Part shown: positions 1-5,442 of the stretch, one piece after another
Layout of the letters: each line of letters begins with the position of its first letter
How positions within the stretch are numbered: the stretch's first letter is position 1
DNA from: Fimenecus sp045611635
GTDB lineage: Bacteria; Bacillota; Clostridia; Oscillospirales; Acutalibacteraceae
DNA length: 5,480 nucleotides
Reading direction: 5' to 3'
Assembly (NCBI GenBank): GCA_045611635.1
Contig: JAZKXL010000020.1
Location: 1 to 5,480 of the forward strand
Notes under the pieces: model-generated
Database searches by the model: none
Told to the model about the DNA's origin: nothing
What the model saw: the letters and a program-made list of their open reading frames with translations, nothing else
Made by a program: the position numbers and the translations under genes

Positions 1-1088
1 GTCAGCCTGAATTTACACAGATTGACCTTGAAATGTCATTTGTTGATACTGATGACGTTATGGGTATCGGTGAAGGCTATATTCAAAGAGTATTTAAGGA
101 AGCTATGGGTGTTGACATTCAGTTACCACTCCCAAGACTTACTTATCACGAAGCTATGGAACGTTATGGTTCTGACAAGCCTGATACTCGTTACGAAATG
201 GAACTTTGCGATTTAGGTGACGTTGTTAAGGGTTGTGGCTTTGGTGTGTTCACATCAGCTCTCGAAGCAGGTGGTGCAGTTTACTGTATTACAGCTAAAA
301 ATGCAGTCAATACTCTTACAAGAAAAGAAATTGATAAGCTTACAGAATTTGTTCGTGGTATAGGCGGAAAAGGACTTGCATTTGCTCGTCTTATGCCTGA
401 TGGTCTTGCATCTTCTTTTGCAAAATTCCTTACTGAAGAAGAAATGACTGCTCTTCTTAACAAAGCGAGCGCCGAAACAGGTGACGTTGTTCTTATTGTT
501 GCTGATACAAAGAAAAACAGTGTGCTTTCAGTTCTCGGTGCACTCCGTCAAGAAGTTGCAAAGAAATTAGGAATTATTCCAACTGACAAATATAATCTTC
601 TTTGGATTTCTGAATTCCCATTGTTTGAGTGGGATGAAGACGCCGGTACTTTCGTTGCAATGCACCACCCATTCACATCTCCTATGGATGAGTGTTTGGA
701 ATACCTTGAAACTGATAAAGCACAGGTTCGTGCAAAGGCATACGACCTTGTTCTTAATGGTGTTGAGTTGTCAAGTGGTTCAATCCGTATTACTGACCCT
801 GCACTTCAAAAGAGAATGTTCACTCTTTTAGGACTTTCTGATGAAGAAGCGTATGAGAAGTTTGGTTTCTTAACTGATGCATTCCGTTTTGGCCCTCCTC
901 CACATGGTGGTATGGGTATTGGTCTTGATAGACTTGTTATGCAAATGATTGGTGCTGACTCACTTCGTGATGTTATTGCCTTCCCTAAACTCCAAAACGC
1001 TAGTGAGCCAATGACTGAATGTCCTTCTCAGGTTGATACACTTCAGCTTGATGAGCTTGGAATTGCAGTAAAAGCAATAGAGGAATAA
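1..1088 (+). CDS. aspS: Aspartyl-tRNA synthetase, C-terminal 361 residues (5' end outside window)
   Basis: This enzyme charges tRNA-Asp (in some bacteria also tRNA-Asn) with aspartate, using ATP, in the cytoplasm. The frame is open from base 3 and begins QPEFTQIDLEMSF, the signature just after class II motif 2 of bacterial AspRS. About 230 residues are therefore missing, judged against the E. coli enzyme of about 590. Counting from Met at base 33, a bacterial GAD insertion domain occupies roughly residues 70-200 (FTSALEAGGAVYCI, then GKGLAFARL). The return to the catalytic core follows (WISEFPLFEW, MHHPFTSP, ELSSGSIRI), and motif 3 is GMGIGLDR at 293-300, whose Arg300 contacts ATP. The presence of the GAD domain marks the bacterial rather than the archaeal type. 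Its last codons contain the ribosome binding site of the next gene. The reading frame is intact. Whether it is discriminating or non-discriminating cannot be judged, because the anticodon-binding domain lies outside the window. Confidence 0.97.
   Translation, partial: QPEFTQIDLEMSFVDTDDVMGIGEGYIQRVFKEAMGVDIQLPLPRLTYHEAMERYGSDKPDTRYEMELCDLGDVVKGCGFGVFTSALEAGGAVYCITAKNAVNTLTRKEIDKLTEFVRGIGGKGLAFARLMPDGLASSFAKFLTEEEMTALLNKASAETGDVVLIVADTKKNSVLSVLGALRQEVAKKLGIIPTDKYNLLWISEFPLFEWDEDAGTFVAMHHPFTSPMDECLEYLETDKAQVRAKAYDLVLNGVELSSGSIRITDPALQKRMFTLLGLSDEEAYEKFGFLTDAFRFGPPPHGGMGIGLDRLVMQMIGADSLRDVIAFPKLQNASEPMTECPSQVDTLQLDELGIAVKAIEE
1079..1084 (+). promoter_or_regulatory. Ribosome binding site of the 80-residue gene, inside the end of aspS
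   Basis: AGAGGA lies six bases before the ATG at 1091 and is made of the last sense codons of aspS. Ribosomes finishing aspS would stop two bases short of the new start codon, so translation of the two genes is probably coupled. This site also fixes the start at 1091. Confidence 0.7.
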
Positions 1089-1090
1089 TT

Positions 1091-1333
1091 ATGAATAAAG
1101 GTATAAAAAAATTGAATACTATATTGTTTTCGGTAATTTTATGCCTTTCTCTTTCAATAACGGCATTTGCTGAAAAAACGGTCAAGTATTCAAACGAATT
1201 AACTGTTACTCCCATTCGTGTTTTCTTCGCAATTCTTGTAATTGCACTTTTTGTAGTTATGGAAATTGCATTTGAAAAAATTCGTGAAAAACGAGTTGAA
1301 AAAAGAAATAAAAAATACGGTAAAGATAAATAA
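1091..1333 (+). CDS. Small membrane protein with signal peptide and one C-terminal transmembrane helix, unknown function
   Basis: This is an 80-residue protein that I do not recognise. Residues 1-7 are basic (MNKGIKK). Residues 8-27 form a hydrophobic signal sequence ending in a signal-peptidase-I-like ITAFA|E site. A short polar segment (28-40) would face outside. Residues 42-62 (IRVFFAILVIALFVVMEIAF) are a membrane helix. Residues 63-80 are highly basic (EKIREKRVEKRNKKYGKDK) and by the positive-inside rule should be cytoplasmic. If the first helix is not cleaved, the protein is a two-helix hairpin. The start follows the aspS stop by two bases and has a good ribosome binding site inside aspS. 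A terminator begins four bases after its stop, so it is the last gene of the aspS transcript. It could serve as a membrane anchor or small regulator, but nothing in the sequence indicates a partner. Confidence 0.75.
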   Translation: MNKGIKKLNTILFSVILCLSLSITAFAEKTVKYSNELTVTPIRVFFAILVIALFVVMEIAFEKIREKRVEKRNKKYGKDK

Positions 1334-1336
1334 TAG

Positions 1337-1363
1337 AAGCTCGGTATTTCTACCGAGCTTTTT
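1337..1363 (+). repeat. Left copy of a 27-base perfect inverted repeat (terminator sequence)
   Basis: These 27 bases are identical to the reverse complement of 2147-2173. Because the stem is palindromic, only the loop (TTTC here, GAAA there on the + strand) and the flanks show the orientation. The two copies bracket the promoter and gene of the 233-residue lipoprotein. Confidence 0.9.
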
Positions 1364-1364
1364 T
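1337..1364 (+). terminator. Rho-independent terminator of the aspS transcript
   Basis: A perfect 10-bp stem (AAGCTCGGTA at 1337-1346 with TACCGAGCTT at 1351-1360) closes a TTTC loop and runs into six T (1359-1364). It starts four bases after the stop of the 80-residue gene. The same stem recurs at 2150-2173. Confidence 0.93.
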
Positions 1365-1365
1365 G

Positions 1366-1394
1366 TTGACTTTTTTCTTTTAAAGAATTATACT
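1366..1394 (+). promoter_or_regulatory. Sigma-A-type promoter for the 233-residue lipoprotein
   Basis: The -35 box is TTGACT (1366-1371) and the -10 box is TATACT (1389-1394), with an optimal 17-base spacer; each box differs from consensus at one position. The -35 box starts one base after the T-run of the aspS terminator, so the two transcription units are packed without a gap. Transcription should start near 1401. Confidence 0.8.
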
Positions 1395-1411
1395 GAAACT
1401 ATAAATATAAA

Positions 1412-1418
1412 GGGGAGG
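1412..1418 (+). promoter_or_regulatory. Strong ribosome binding site (GGGGAGG) for the 233-residue lipoprotein
   Basis: GGGGAGG lies ten bases before the ATG at 1429, which supports that start. The predicted leader is under 30 bases, too short for a riboswitch. Confidence 0.8.
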
Positions 1419-1428
1419 AATTATTTTT

Positions 1429-2130
1429 ATGAAAAAAACAATAAAACTTTTAACGGTTATCGTTTCTCTATCTCTTTTACTTACATCTTTTGTTGCTTGT
1501 GGCAAAAGCGAAGAAAAAGATGACACTACAATAGAAGAATCCACAACCGAAACATCTAAAACAAAGGTAGAACCTACTCTTTTTGGTGATTGGGTTGATA
1601 TTACTATTGGAGATAGCACCGTTCATCTTCCCGAAGTCACATTTGTAATAAATGGTAATACTGTAAAAATGCCTTGCACTTTAGAGAGCTTTTTAGAACA
1701 AAGTGAATTAACAATTACAAGTTTTGAGGATTTACCTTTAGGATTTGAACCAGGTAGTTATAATCGAGTATTTTTTGGTGAAGACGAGTTTATTTCGATA
1801 GAAGTTGGAAACCCAGCGTCAAAAACTATTAGCGCATACGAATGTTTAGTTTATAGCGTTAATGTGTATGGTCAGAGTCATAGTAATAATCAGATTCCAA
1901 TCGGTTTTAGAATTAATAACAAAATCGCTTCTTCCGATAATGTTAGAGAAACTTTTGGAGATGCTAACTACGAATATGACGATTTTGAGTGCTTCCATAT
2001 ATTATCGTATCAAATTTTAAAAGATATTGACGGAATTCCATCAGGAGCTGCTTATCAGTTTGCAGATGACGATGATGATGTATATGTTGAATTTATATAT
2101 GCTGTGTACGGTCTTAACCTAAGTGAGTAA
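1429..2130 (+). CDS. Secreted lipoprotein of unknown function
   Basis: This 233-residue protein should be lipid-anchored on the outer face of the membrane. It has a basic start (MKKTIK), a hydrophobic core (7-20) and a lipobox FVAC, with Cys24 as the lipidation site; Phe at -3 is atypical. A charged Glu/Thr/Ser/Lys spacer follows (26-48), then a globular region. That region contains NGNTVKMPCTLESFLEQ (75-91), the FEPGSYNRVFFG segment (106-117), ISIEVGNP (122-129) and AYECLVYSVNV (136-146), with five consecutive Asp near the end (213-217). The pattern of a Pro-preceded 'lesF' segment followed by a beta-rich part with GNP resembles small uncharacterised lipoproteins common in gut Clostridia; this is recall, not a search. 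Its Arg codons here are AGA and CGA, whereas aspS and the GH3 gene favour CGT, which fits low expression or later acquisition. It has its own promoter and a terminator at each end. Function is unknown. Confidence 0.85.
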   Translation: MKKTIKLLTVIVSLSLLLTSFVACGKSEEKDDTTIEESTTETSKTKVEPTLFGDWVDITIGDSTVHLPEVTFVINGNTVKMPCTLESFLEQSELTITSFEDLPLGFEPGSYNRVFFGEDEFISIEVGNPASKTISAYECLVYSVNVYGQSHSNNQIPIGFRINNKIASSDNVRETFGDANYEYDDFECFHILSYQILKDIDGIPSGAAYQFADDDDDVYVEFIYAVYGLNLSE

Positions 2131-2146
2131 TATTCTCTTAAATTAT

Positions 2147-2173
2147 AAAAAGCTCGGTAGAAATACCGAGCTT
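2147..2173 (-). repeat. Right copy of the 27-base perfect inverted repeat
   Basis: Read on the - strand, this is identical to 1337-1363. In addition, the + strand tail TTTTTTGTTG (2172-2181) matches the tail of the left copy (1359-1368) in direct orientation. Confidence 0.9.
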
Positions 2174-2177
2174 TTTT
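2147..2177. terminator. Bidirectional rho-independent terminator between convergent genes
   Basis: A perfect 10-bp stem (2150-2159 with 2164-2173) closes a GAAA loop on the + strand. A-T pairs at 2147-2149 with 2174-2176 can extend it to 13 bp. On the + strand six T (2172-2177) follow and end the 233-residue lipoprotein transcript. On the - strand a five-T run (2151-2147) follows, which would end the GH3/lipoprotein operon, whose last stop is at 2185. It serves both units. Confidence 0.92.
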
Positions 2178-2184
2178 GTTGTTT

Positions 2185-2883
2185 TTATGCTTTTGTAAGT
2201 ATCATTGTGAGTTTGCCGCCTGTACCGTCAGCAAGTTGCATTTTCACTGTACTGCCATCATTTGAAACCGTATAGGTTATAGTTTCAACAACGTTTTCGC
2301 CTTCATATTTTATGGTTTCATAAAGTGTGTTGTTGTTTTTGGTCTTCCAAGTGCCTTTTGTACAAAAGTCTTCATCTGTCATTTGAGCAAGAGCCATAGC
2401 AACATAACCCTCTAATGTGGCTTTCTTGTTTTTAATAATATATTTTGATAATTCTTCTTCCGTTTCGCAACCAAACACAACTAAATATGTATCAATTATT
2501 TCACGTCGTGCTTGTGCTTCAGTTTTGCTTTGCTGGAAAGTGCCATCACTTTTAAACTCAATTGTACTTGTTGAAGACACTGTAGAGCCGTTATTATCTA
2601 TTGGAATTTCAACTTTTGCATTCCACTTGCCAACAAGACGACTGTCTTGTGTAGTTGTGCCATTGGGCTTACTTGTAGATACAGGATTGCCATCTTTATC
2701 CGTTACAGTTTCTTCAATAGAAGAATTATTTGCATTTCCATTAGCAGTAGTAGTTGTTGTTGTTACATCCCCAGCATCGCTCAAAAATCCATTTGGAAAA
2801 ATACTTGGTTTTTTTCCACATCCAGAGAAAACAGTAACAACAAGAATTAGGCACATTAAAATTGATATAACTTTAATCTTCAT
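2185..2883 (-). CDS. Lipoprotein with lipocalin-like C-terminal domain
   Basis: This is a 232-residue predicted membrane-anchored lipoprotein. Its signal sequence (MKIKVISILMCLILVVTV) ends in a lipobox FSGC with Cys22 as the lipid-bearing residue. Residues 35-82 form a low-complexity Thr/Asn/Ser spacer with six Thr in a row (41-46). A beta-rich domain starts at LVGKWNAKVEI (83-93) and continues with TIEFKSDGTFQQ (107-118), a helical insert (122-170) and strands KGTWKTKNNNTLYE (176-189), ETITYTV (200-206), STVKMQL (211-217) and KLTMILTKA. The opening 'LVGKW', then 'F..DGTF', then 'GTW' is the order seen in lipocalin-like domains of secreted Firmicutes proteins, so a small beta-barrel is likely, with no ligand evident. 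Cys139 and Cys174 could form a disulfide. The gene starts 12 bases after the GH3 stop and must share its transcript. The link to glycoside metabolism is inferred from this position only. Confidence 0.88.
   Translation of the reverse strand: MKIKVISILMCLILVVTVFSGCGKKPSIFPNGFLSDAGDVTTTTTTANGNANNSSIEETVTDKDGNPVSTSKPNGTTTQDSRLVGKWNAKVEIPIDNNGSTVSSTSTIEFKSDGTFQQSKTEAQARREIIDTYLVVFGCETEEELSKYIIKNKKATLEGYVAMALAQMTDEDFCTKGTWKTKNNNTLYETIKYEGENVVETITYTVSNDGSTVKMQLADGTGGKLTMILTKA
2746..2763 (-). repeat. Short trinucleotide repeat encoding six Thr
   Basis: On the coding strand this is three ACA followed by three ACT codons, giving Thr41-Thr46 in the spacer after the lipid anchor. Length variation here would keep the reading frame and only lengthen or shorten the tether. 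Confidence 0.8.
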
Positions 2884-2891
2884 AGTAAAAA

Positions 2892-2897
2892 TCCTTT
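2892..2897 (-). promoter_or_regulatory. Ribosome binding site overlapping the GH3 stop codon
   Basis: On the - strand AAAGGA lies eight bases before the lipoprotein ATG (2883-2881), and its first two A belong to the TAA stop of the GH3 gene (2898-2896). This supports one transcript and probable translational coupling. I see no separate promoter in the 12-base gap. Confidence 0.75.
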
Positions 2898-5328
2898 AGT
2901 TATCTTTTTTAAGACAAAGGCGTAATACCCATTTTGCATTTTCTTGCATTTCATAAAGAGTAATGCCATCTTTTTTGCCGTAAGTTTTAAGTAATGTGCC
3001 GTCTGGCTTACCATTTGTAACACGGTCGCCACCTGGCATAAGCACATTTACACATGCACGGACACGATATGCCTGGTCACGAAGTTTTGGGAATTCAGGG
3101 CTCTTTGATGGGCGCATCCACCAGTCAGTCATAACAAGACCTTCAAATCCCCACTCATCACGAAGAATACGTTTACAAAGGTCGTAGTTGTAATGTCCCC
3201 ATACTCCGTTAATTTTATTATAAGATGTCATAAGAGTTTGTGGCTTTGCTTCTTTAATGCAAATTTCAAATCCCTTAAGATAGATTTCACGAAGTGCTCT
3301 TTCAGAAAGGCGAGAATCATTACGAGTGCGATTTACCTCTTGGTTGTTACAAGCATAATGTTTAGGACACGCTTTACGACCATTATGTTGAATACCCTTA
3401 ACTGCCGCCGCACCAACAAGACCTGTAACAACGGGGTCTTCTGAATAATACTCAAAGTTTCTTCCACAAAGGTGGCTTCTATGAATATTCATACCCGGTC
3501 CTAAAAGAATGTCACTGCCTTTATCTTTCATTTCTTCGCTAATTTTTGCATAAACTTTTTCAACTAATTCCGTATTAAATGTACTTGCAAGGGCAGTACC
3601 ATTTGGAATAAGTGAACAGTATGAAAGAAGGCGGATACCTGATGGACCATCAGTTGTTATCATTGGTGGCACACCTTTATCACGAAGACTCTCTAAAATA
3701 CCACCCATAGCACCTGCGTTACCTTTTGTACCAAGAGGTGAATCCATTTTGTAGTCACCACGAGAAATTGCCTCTAATTCATCAAGAGATAATTGTGCAA
3801 CAAACTCGTCAAGATTTGCCTTGCCATCTTTAACATCTTGAAGTTTAATTCCCTTGTCACCAGTTTGTGCTACACCATCTTTAATGTTATCAAGAATAAT
3901 TTGCTTTAAGTCATATTCACGAAGTTTAACTGTTTCTTTAACCGCTTTAAGAACACCATTTTCTTCAGTTGCAACATATCTTTCAAACGCAACTTGTGGA
4001 GCCCCTGTTTGTGAAAGTTGCTCTTTAAGTTGGGTGCTTTCTACTGCAAAGCCACCTATACACTGTGCATCACGAACAGAATTTCCAACATAGAAATTAT
4101 ACTCGCCCTTTTCCATTACATAAGCATGAGCATAACCTGTCTTACCGCTATCATCATAAGCCCAAATTCGATTTTCAGGGATTGTAATTACAATTGTTTC
4201 ACTCTCATTCGGTGCTAACTCTTTTGTCTTTGCAAAGCCAATAAGTTCACGAGATGGAGCCCCAAGAGTGCCACAAGGTTTTTTTACATAAACCTGAACA
4301 ACCTCTTTGCCATTGTATTCGCCTGTATTCTTAACTGTACAAGTAAATGTAAGAGTTTCATCTCTATAATCAAATTTTTCAGTTGTAATATCAAATGTTG
4401 TATATGAAAGTCCAAATCCGAATGGATAAAGAACTTTATCTTTTGCAAAAGTTTCAAACCAACGGTAACCAACATAAATGTCTTCAACATATTCATTAAC
4501 CTTAAAGTCACCAAAATGTGCTGATGATGGGTAATCTTCATACTCCACTGCAATAGTGTCAGTAAGTTTACCACTTGGATTAACTTTACCACAAAGCAAG
4601 TCAGCAACCGCATTACCACTTTCCATACCGCCTTGCCATACTATTAAAATTGCACCAATTTTGCCATCAAATTCACGAATCCAACTCATATCAATAACTG
4701 AGCCGATATTGAAAACAAGTGTAACTTTATCAAACTGCTCACAAATTCTATGAAGAGCATTTCTTTCATCATCAGTTACATAGAAGCTACCTTTTTCAAG
4801 TACGTTTTCACGGTCCTCACCTGATGAACGACCTATTACATAAATCGCATGGTCACTATTTTCTTTTGCATTTTTAACAATTTCAGCAGTTAAAGGCATT
4901 TCATTATAAAATCTTGGCCAGTGTCCCCAAACACCATGGTCAACAGGATTTGCTCCGCACCATGTTTCATACAAATCGGAAAGTTCAGTATTAAGTGTTA
5001 AATCTTCGCAATTTTTAAGACCATCAATAAGATTTACACCATATGGTTTTTTAACGTCACCACCTGAGCCGTAGCCAGTGAAAAACCAGTCATTTTGCAC
5101 TCTACCAAAAACTGAAACTTTACTACCCTTCTTAAATGGTAATGTATTATCATTTTTAAGAAGAATTGCTGTTTCGGCTGCTGCCTCACGTAAAATTTCA
5201 GGCATACCGTCAGTAATTGTTACCTCACCAAGTGCCTCAAGTGCTTCTTCCTGTGAAACGTCAACGCCTGCAATTTTCATACCTAATTTCATAACGCCGA
5301 CAACGATTTTTTCTGTAAATTTAGACAT
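2896..5328 (-). CDS. Glycoside hydrolase family 3 beta-glucosidase with permuted domain order
   Basis: This 810-residue cytoplasmic enzyme should release terminal beta-linked sugars, probably glucose, from oligosaccharides or glycosides. It has no signal peptide. The usual GH3 order is reversed. The alpha/beta sandwich domain comes first (about 45-312: REAAAETAILLKND, then PFGFGLSYTTFD). A fibronectin-III-like domain follows (about 330-418, VVQVYVKKP, RELIGF), then the TIM barrel (about 510-770). Active-site residues are in place: TDGPSGIR (559-566, Asp560 in the -1 subsite), GRNFEYYSEDP (622-632), KHYACNNQE (656-664) and the nucleophile Asp735 in GLVMTDWW. The acid/base is probably Glu171 in GRSSGEDR, matching the SGEGYDR motif of other GH3 enzymes. 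This arrangement is known from beta-glucosidases of Butyrivibrio fibrisolvens and Ruminococcus albus. AAGGGG eight bases before the ATG supports the start. It is the first gene of a two-gene operon. Exact substrate (glucoside, xyloside, other) cannot be read from sequence. Confidence 0.95.
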   Translation of the reverse strand: MSKFTEKIVVGVMKLGMKIAGVDVSQEEALEALGEVTITDGMPEILREAAAETAILLKNDNTLPFKKGSKVSVFGRVQNDWFFTGYGSGGDVKKPYGVNLIDGLKNCEDLTLNTELSDLYETWCGANPVDHGVWGHWPRFYNEMPLTAEIVKNAKENSDHAIYVIGRSSGEDRENVLEKGSFYVTDDERNALHRICEQFDKVTLVFNIGSVIDMSWIREFDGKIGAILIVWQGGMESGNAVADLLCGKVNPSGKLTDTIAVEYEDYPSSAHFGDFKVNEYVEDIYVGYRWFETFAKDKVLYPFGFGLSYTTFDITTEKFDYRDETLTFTCTVKNTGEYNGKEVVQVYVKKPCGTLGAPSRELIGFAKTKELAPNESETIVITIPENRIWAYDDSGKTGYAHAYVMEKGEYNFYVGNSVRDAQCIGGFAVESTQLKEQLSQTGAPQVAFERYVATEENGVLKAVKETVKLREYDLKQIILDNIKDGVAQTGDKGIKLQDVKDGKANLDEFVAQLSLDELEAISRGDYKMDSPLGTKGNAGAMGGILESLRDKGVPPMITTDGPSGIRLLSYCSLIPNGTALASTFNTELVEKVYAKISEEMKDKGSDILLGPGMNIHRSHLCGRNFEYYSEDPVVTGLVGAAAVKGIQHNGRKACPKHYACNNQEVNRTRNDSRLSERALREIYLKGFEICIKEAKPQTLMTSYNKINGVWGHYNYDLCKRILRDEWGFEGLVMTDWWMRPSKSPEFPKLRDQAYRVRACVNVLMPGGDRVTNGKPDGTLLKTYGKKDGITLYEMQENAKWVLRLCLKKDN

Positions 5329-5336
5329 TGTAAAAA

Positions 5337-5342
5337 CCCCTT
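5337..5342 (-). promoter_or_regulatory. Ribosome binding site of the GH3 gene
   Basis: AAGGGG on the - strand, eight bases before the ATG at 5328-5326. This favours that start over the internal Met13 or Met17. Confidence 0.75.
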
Positions 5343-5344
5343 GA

Positions 5345-5357
5345 AAGTTAATAACTT
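5345..5357. promoter_or_regulatory. 13-bp dyad, candidate operator of the GH3 operon
   Basis: AAGTTA and TAACTT form perfect 6-bp arms around one base. The dyad begins one base downstream of the proposed -10 box, covers the expected transcription start, and ends two bases before the ribosome binding site. That is where a repressor would bind. It lacks the central CG of a catabolite-responsive (CcpA) site. In AT-rich DNA such a dyad can arise by chance. Confidence 0.35.
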
Positions 5358-5358
5358 A

Positions 5359-5387
5359 ATAATATCATAATAACATGAAAAGAGCAA
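5359..5387 (-). promoter_or_regulatory. Sigma-A-type promoter of the GH3/lipoprotein operon
   Basis: On the - strand the -35 box is TTGCTC (5387-5382) and the -10 box is TATTAT (5364-5359), with a 17-base spacer. It lies between the terminator of the upstream gene and the GH3 ribosome binding site. The T-run of the terminator ends two bases before the -35 box. The boxes are weaker matches than the promoter at 1366, which suits a regulated gene. Confidence 0.6.
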
Positions 5388-5388
5388 C

Positions 5389-5422
5389 AAAAAAAGAGCA
5401 GATATCTTACGATACCTGCTCT
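5389..5422 (-). terminator. Rho-independent terminator of the gene at the right edge
   Basis: Read on the - strand, arms 5422-5411 and 5406-5395 form a 12-pair stem containing one G-U pair (an A-C mismatch if read on the + strand), a GTAA loop and then seven T (5395-5389). The G-U versus A-C asymmetry and the T-run show that it works on the - strand only. It ends the gap-like gene 20 bases after its stop. Confidence 0.88.
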
Positions 5423-5442
5423 CGCTTTATTTAATTTAAGAA

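Noticed and set aside
1334..1428. Riboswitch or T-box leader upstream of the 233-residue lipoprotein
   Set aside because: The predicted leader after the promoter is under 30 bases, and the only hairpin is the terminator of the preceding transcript.
1266..1523. 85-codon + strand open frame across the terminator and promoter region
   Set aside because: It runs through a rho-independent terminator, a promoter and the start of the 233-residue lipoprotein gene, and its predicted sequence shows no domain-like pattern.
1364..2146. Phase-variable invertible promoter segment between the two 27-base repeats
   Set aside because: The repeats are fully explained as terminators correctly placed after gene ends, and no invertase gene is visible. 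It is kept only as a testable alternative in the findings.
2417..2899. 160-codon open frame on the + strand, antisense to the lipocalin-like lipoprotein
   Set aside because: It mirrors a better-supported gene with signal sequence, lipobox, ribosome binding site and operon context. Its poly-Val stretch is the reverse reading of the Thr repeat, and it continues across the operon junction.
4284..4619. 111-codon open frame on the - strand inside the GH3 gene
   Set aside because: It is an alternative frame of the GH3 coding sequence with biased, low-complexity composition and no reason to be preferred over an intact 810-residue enzyme.
5329..5442. Catabolite-responsive element (cre) upstream of the GH3 operon
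   Set aside because: No sequence with the required spaced TG...CG...CA core is present; the only dyad is AT-rich without a central CG.
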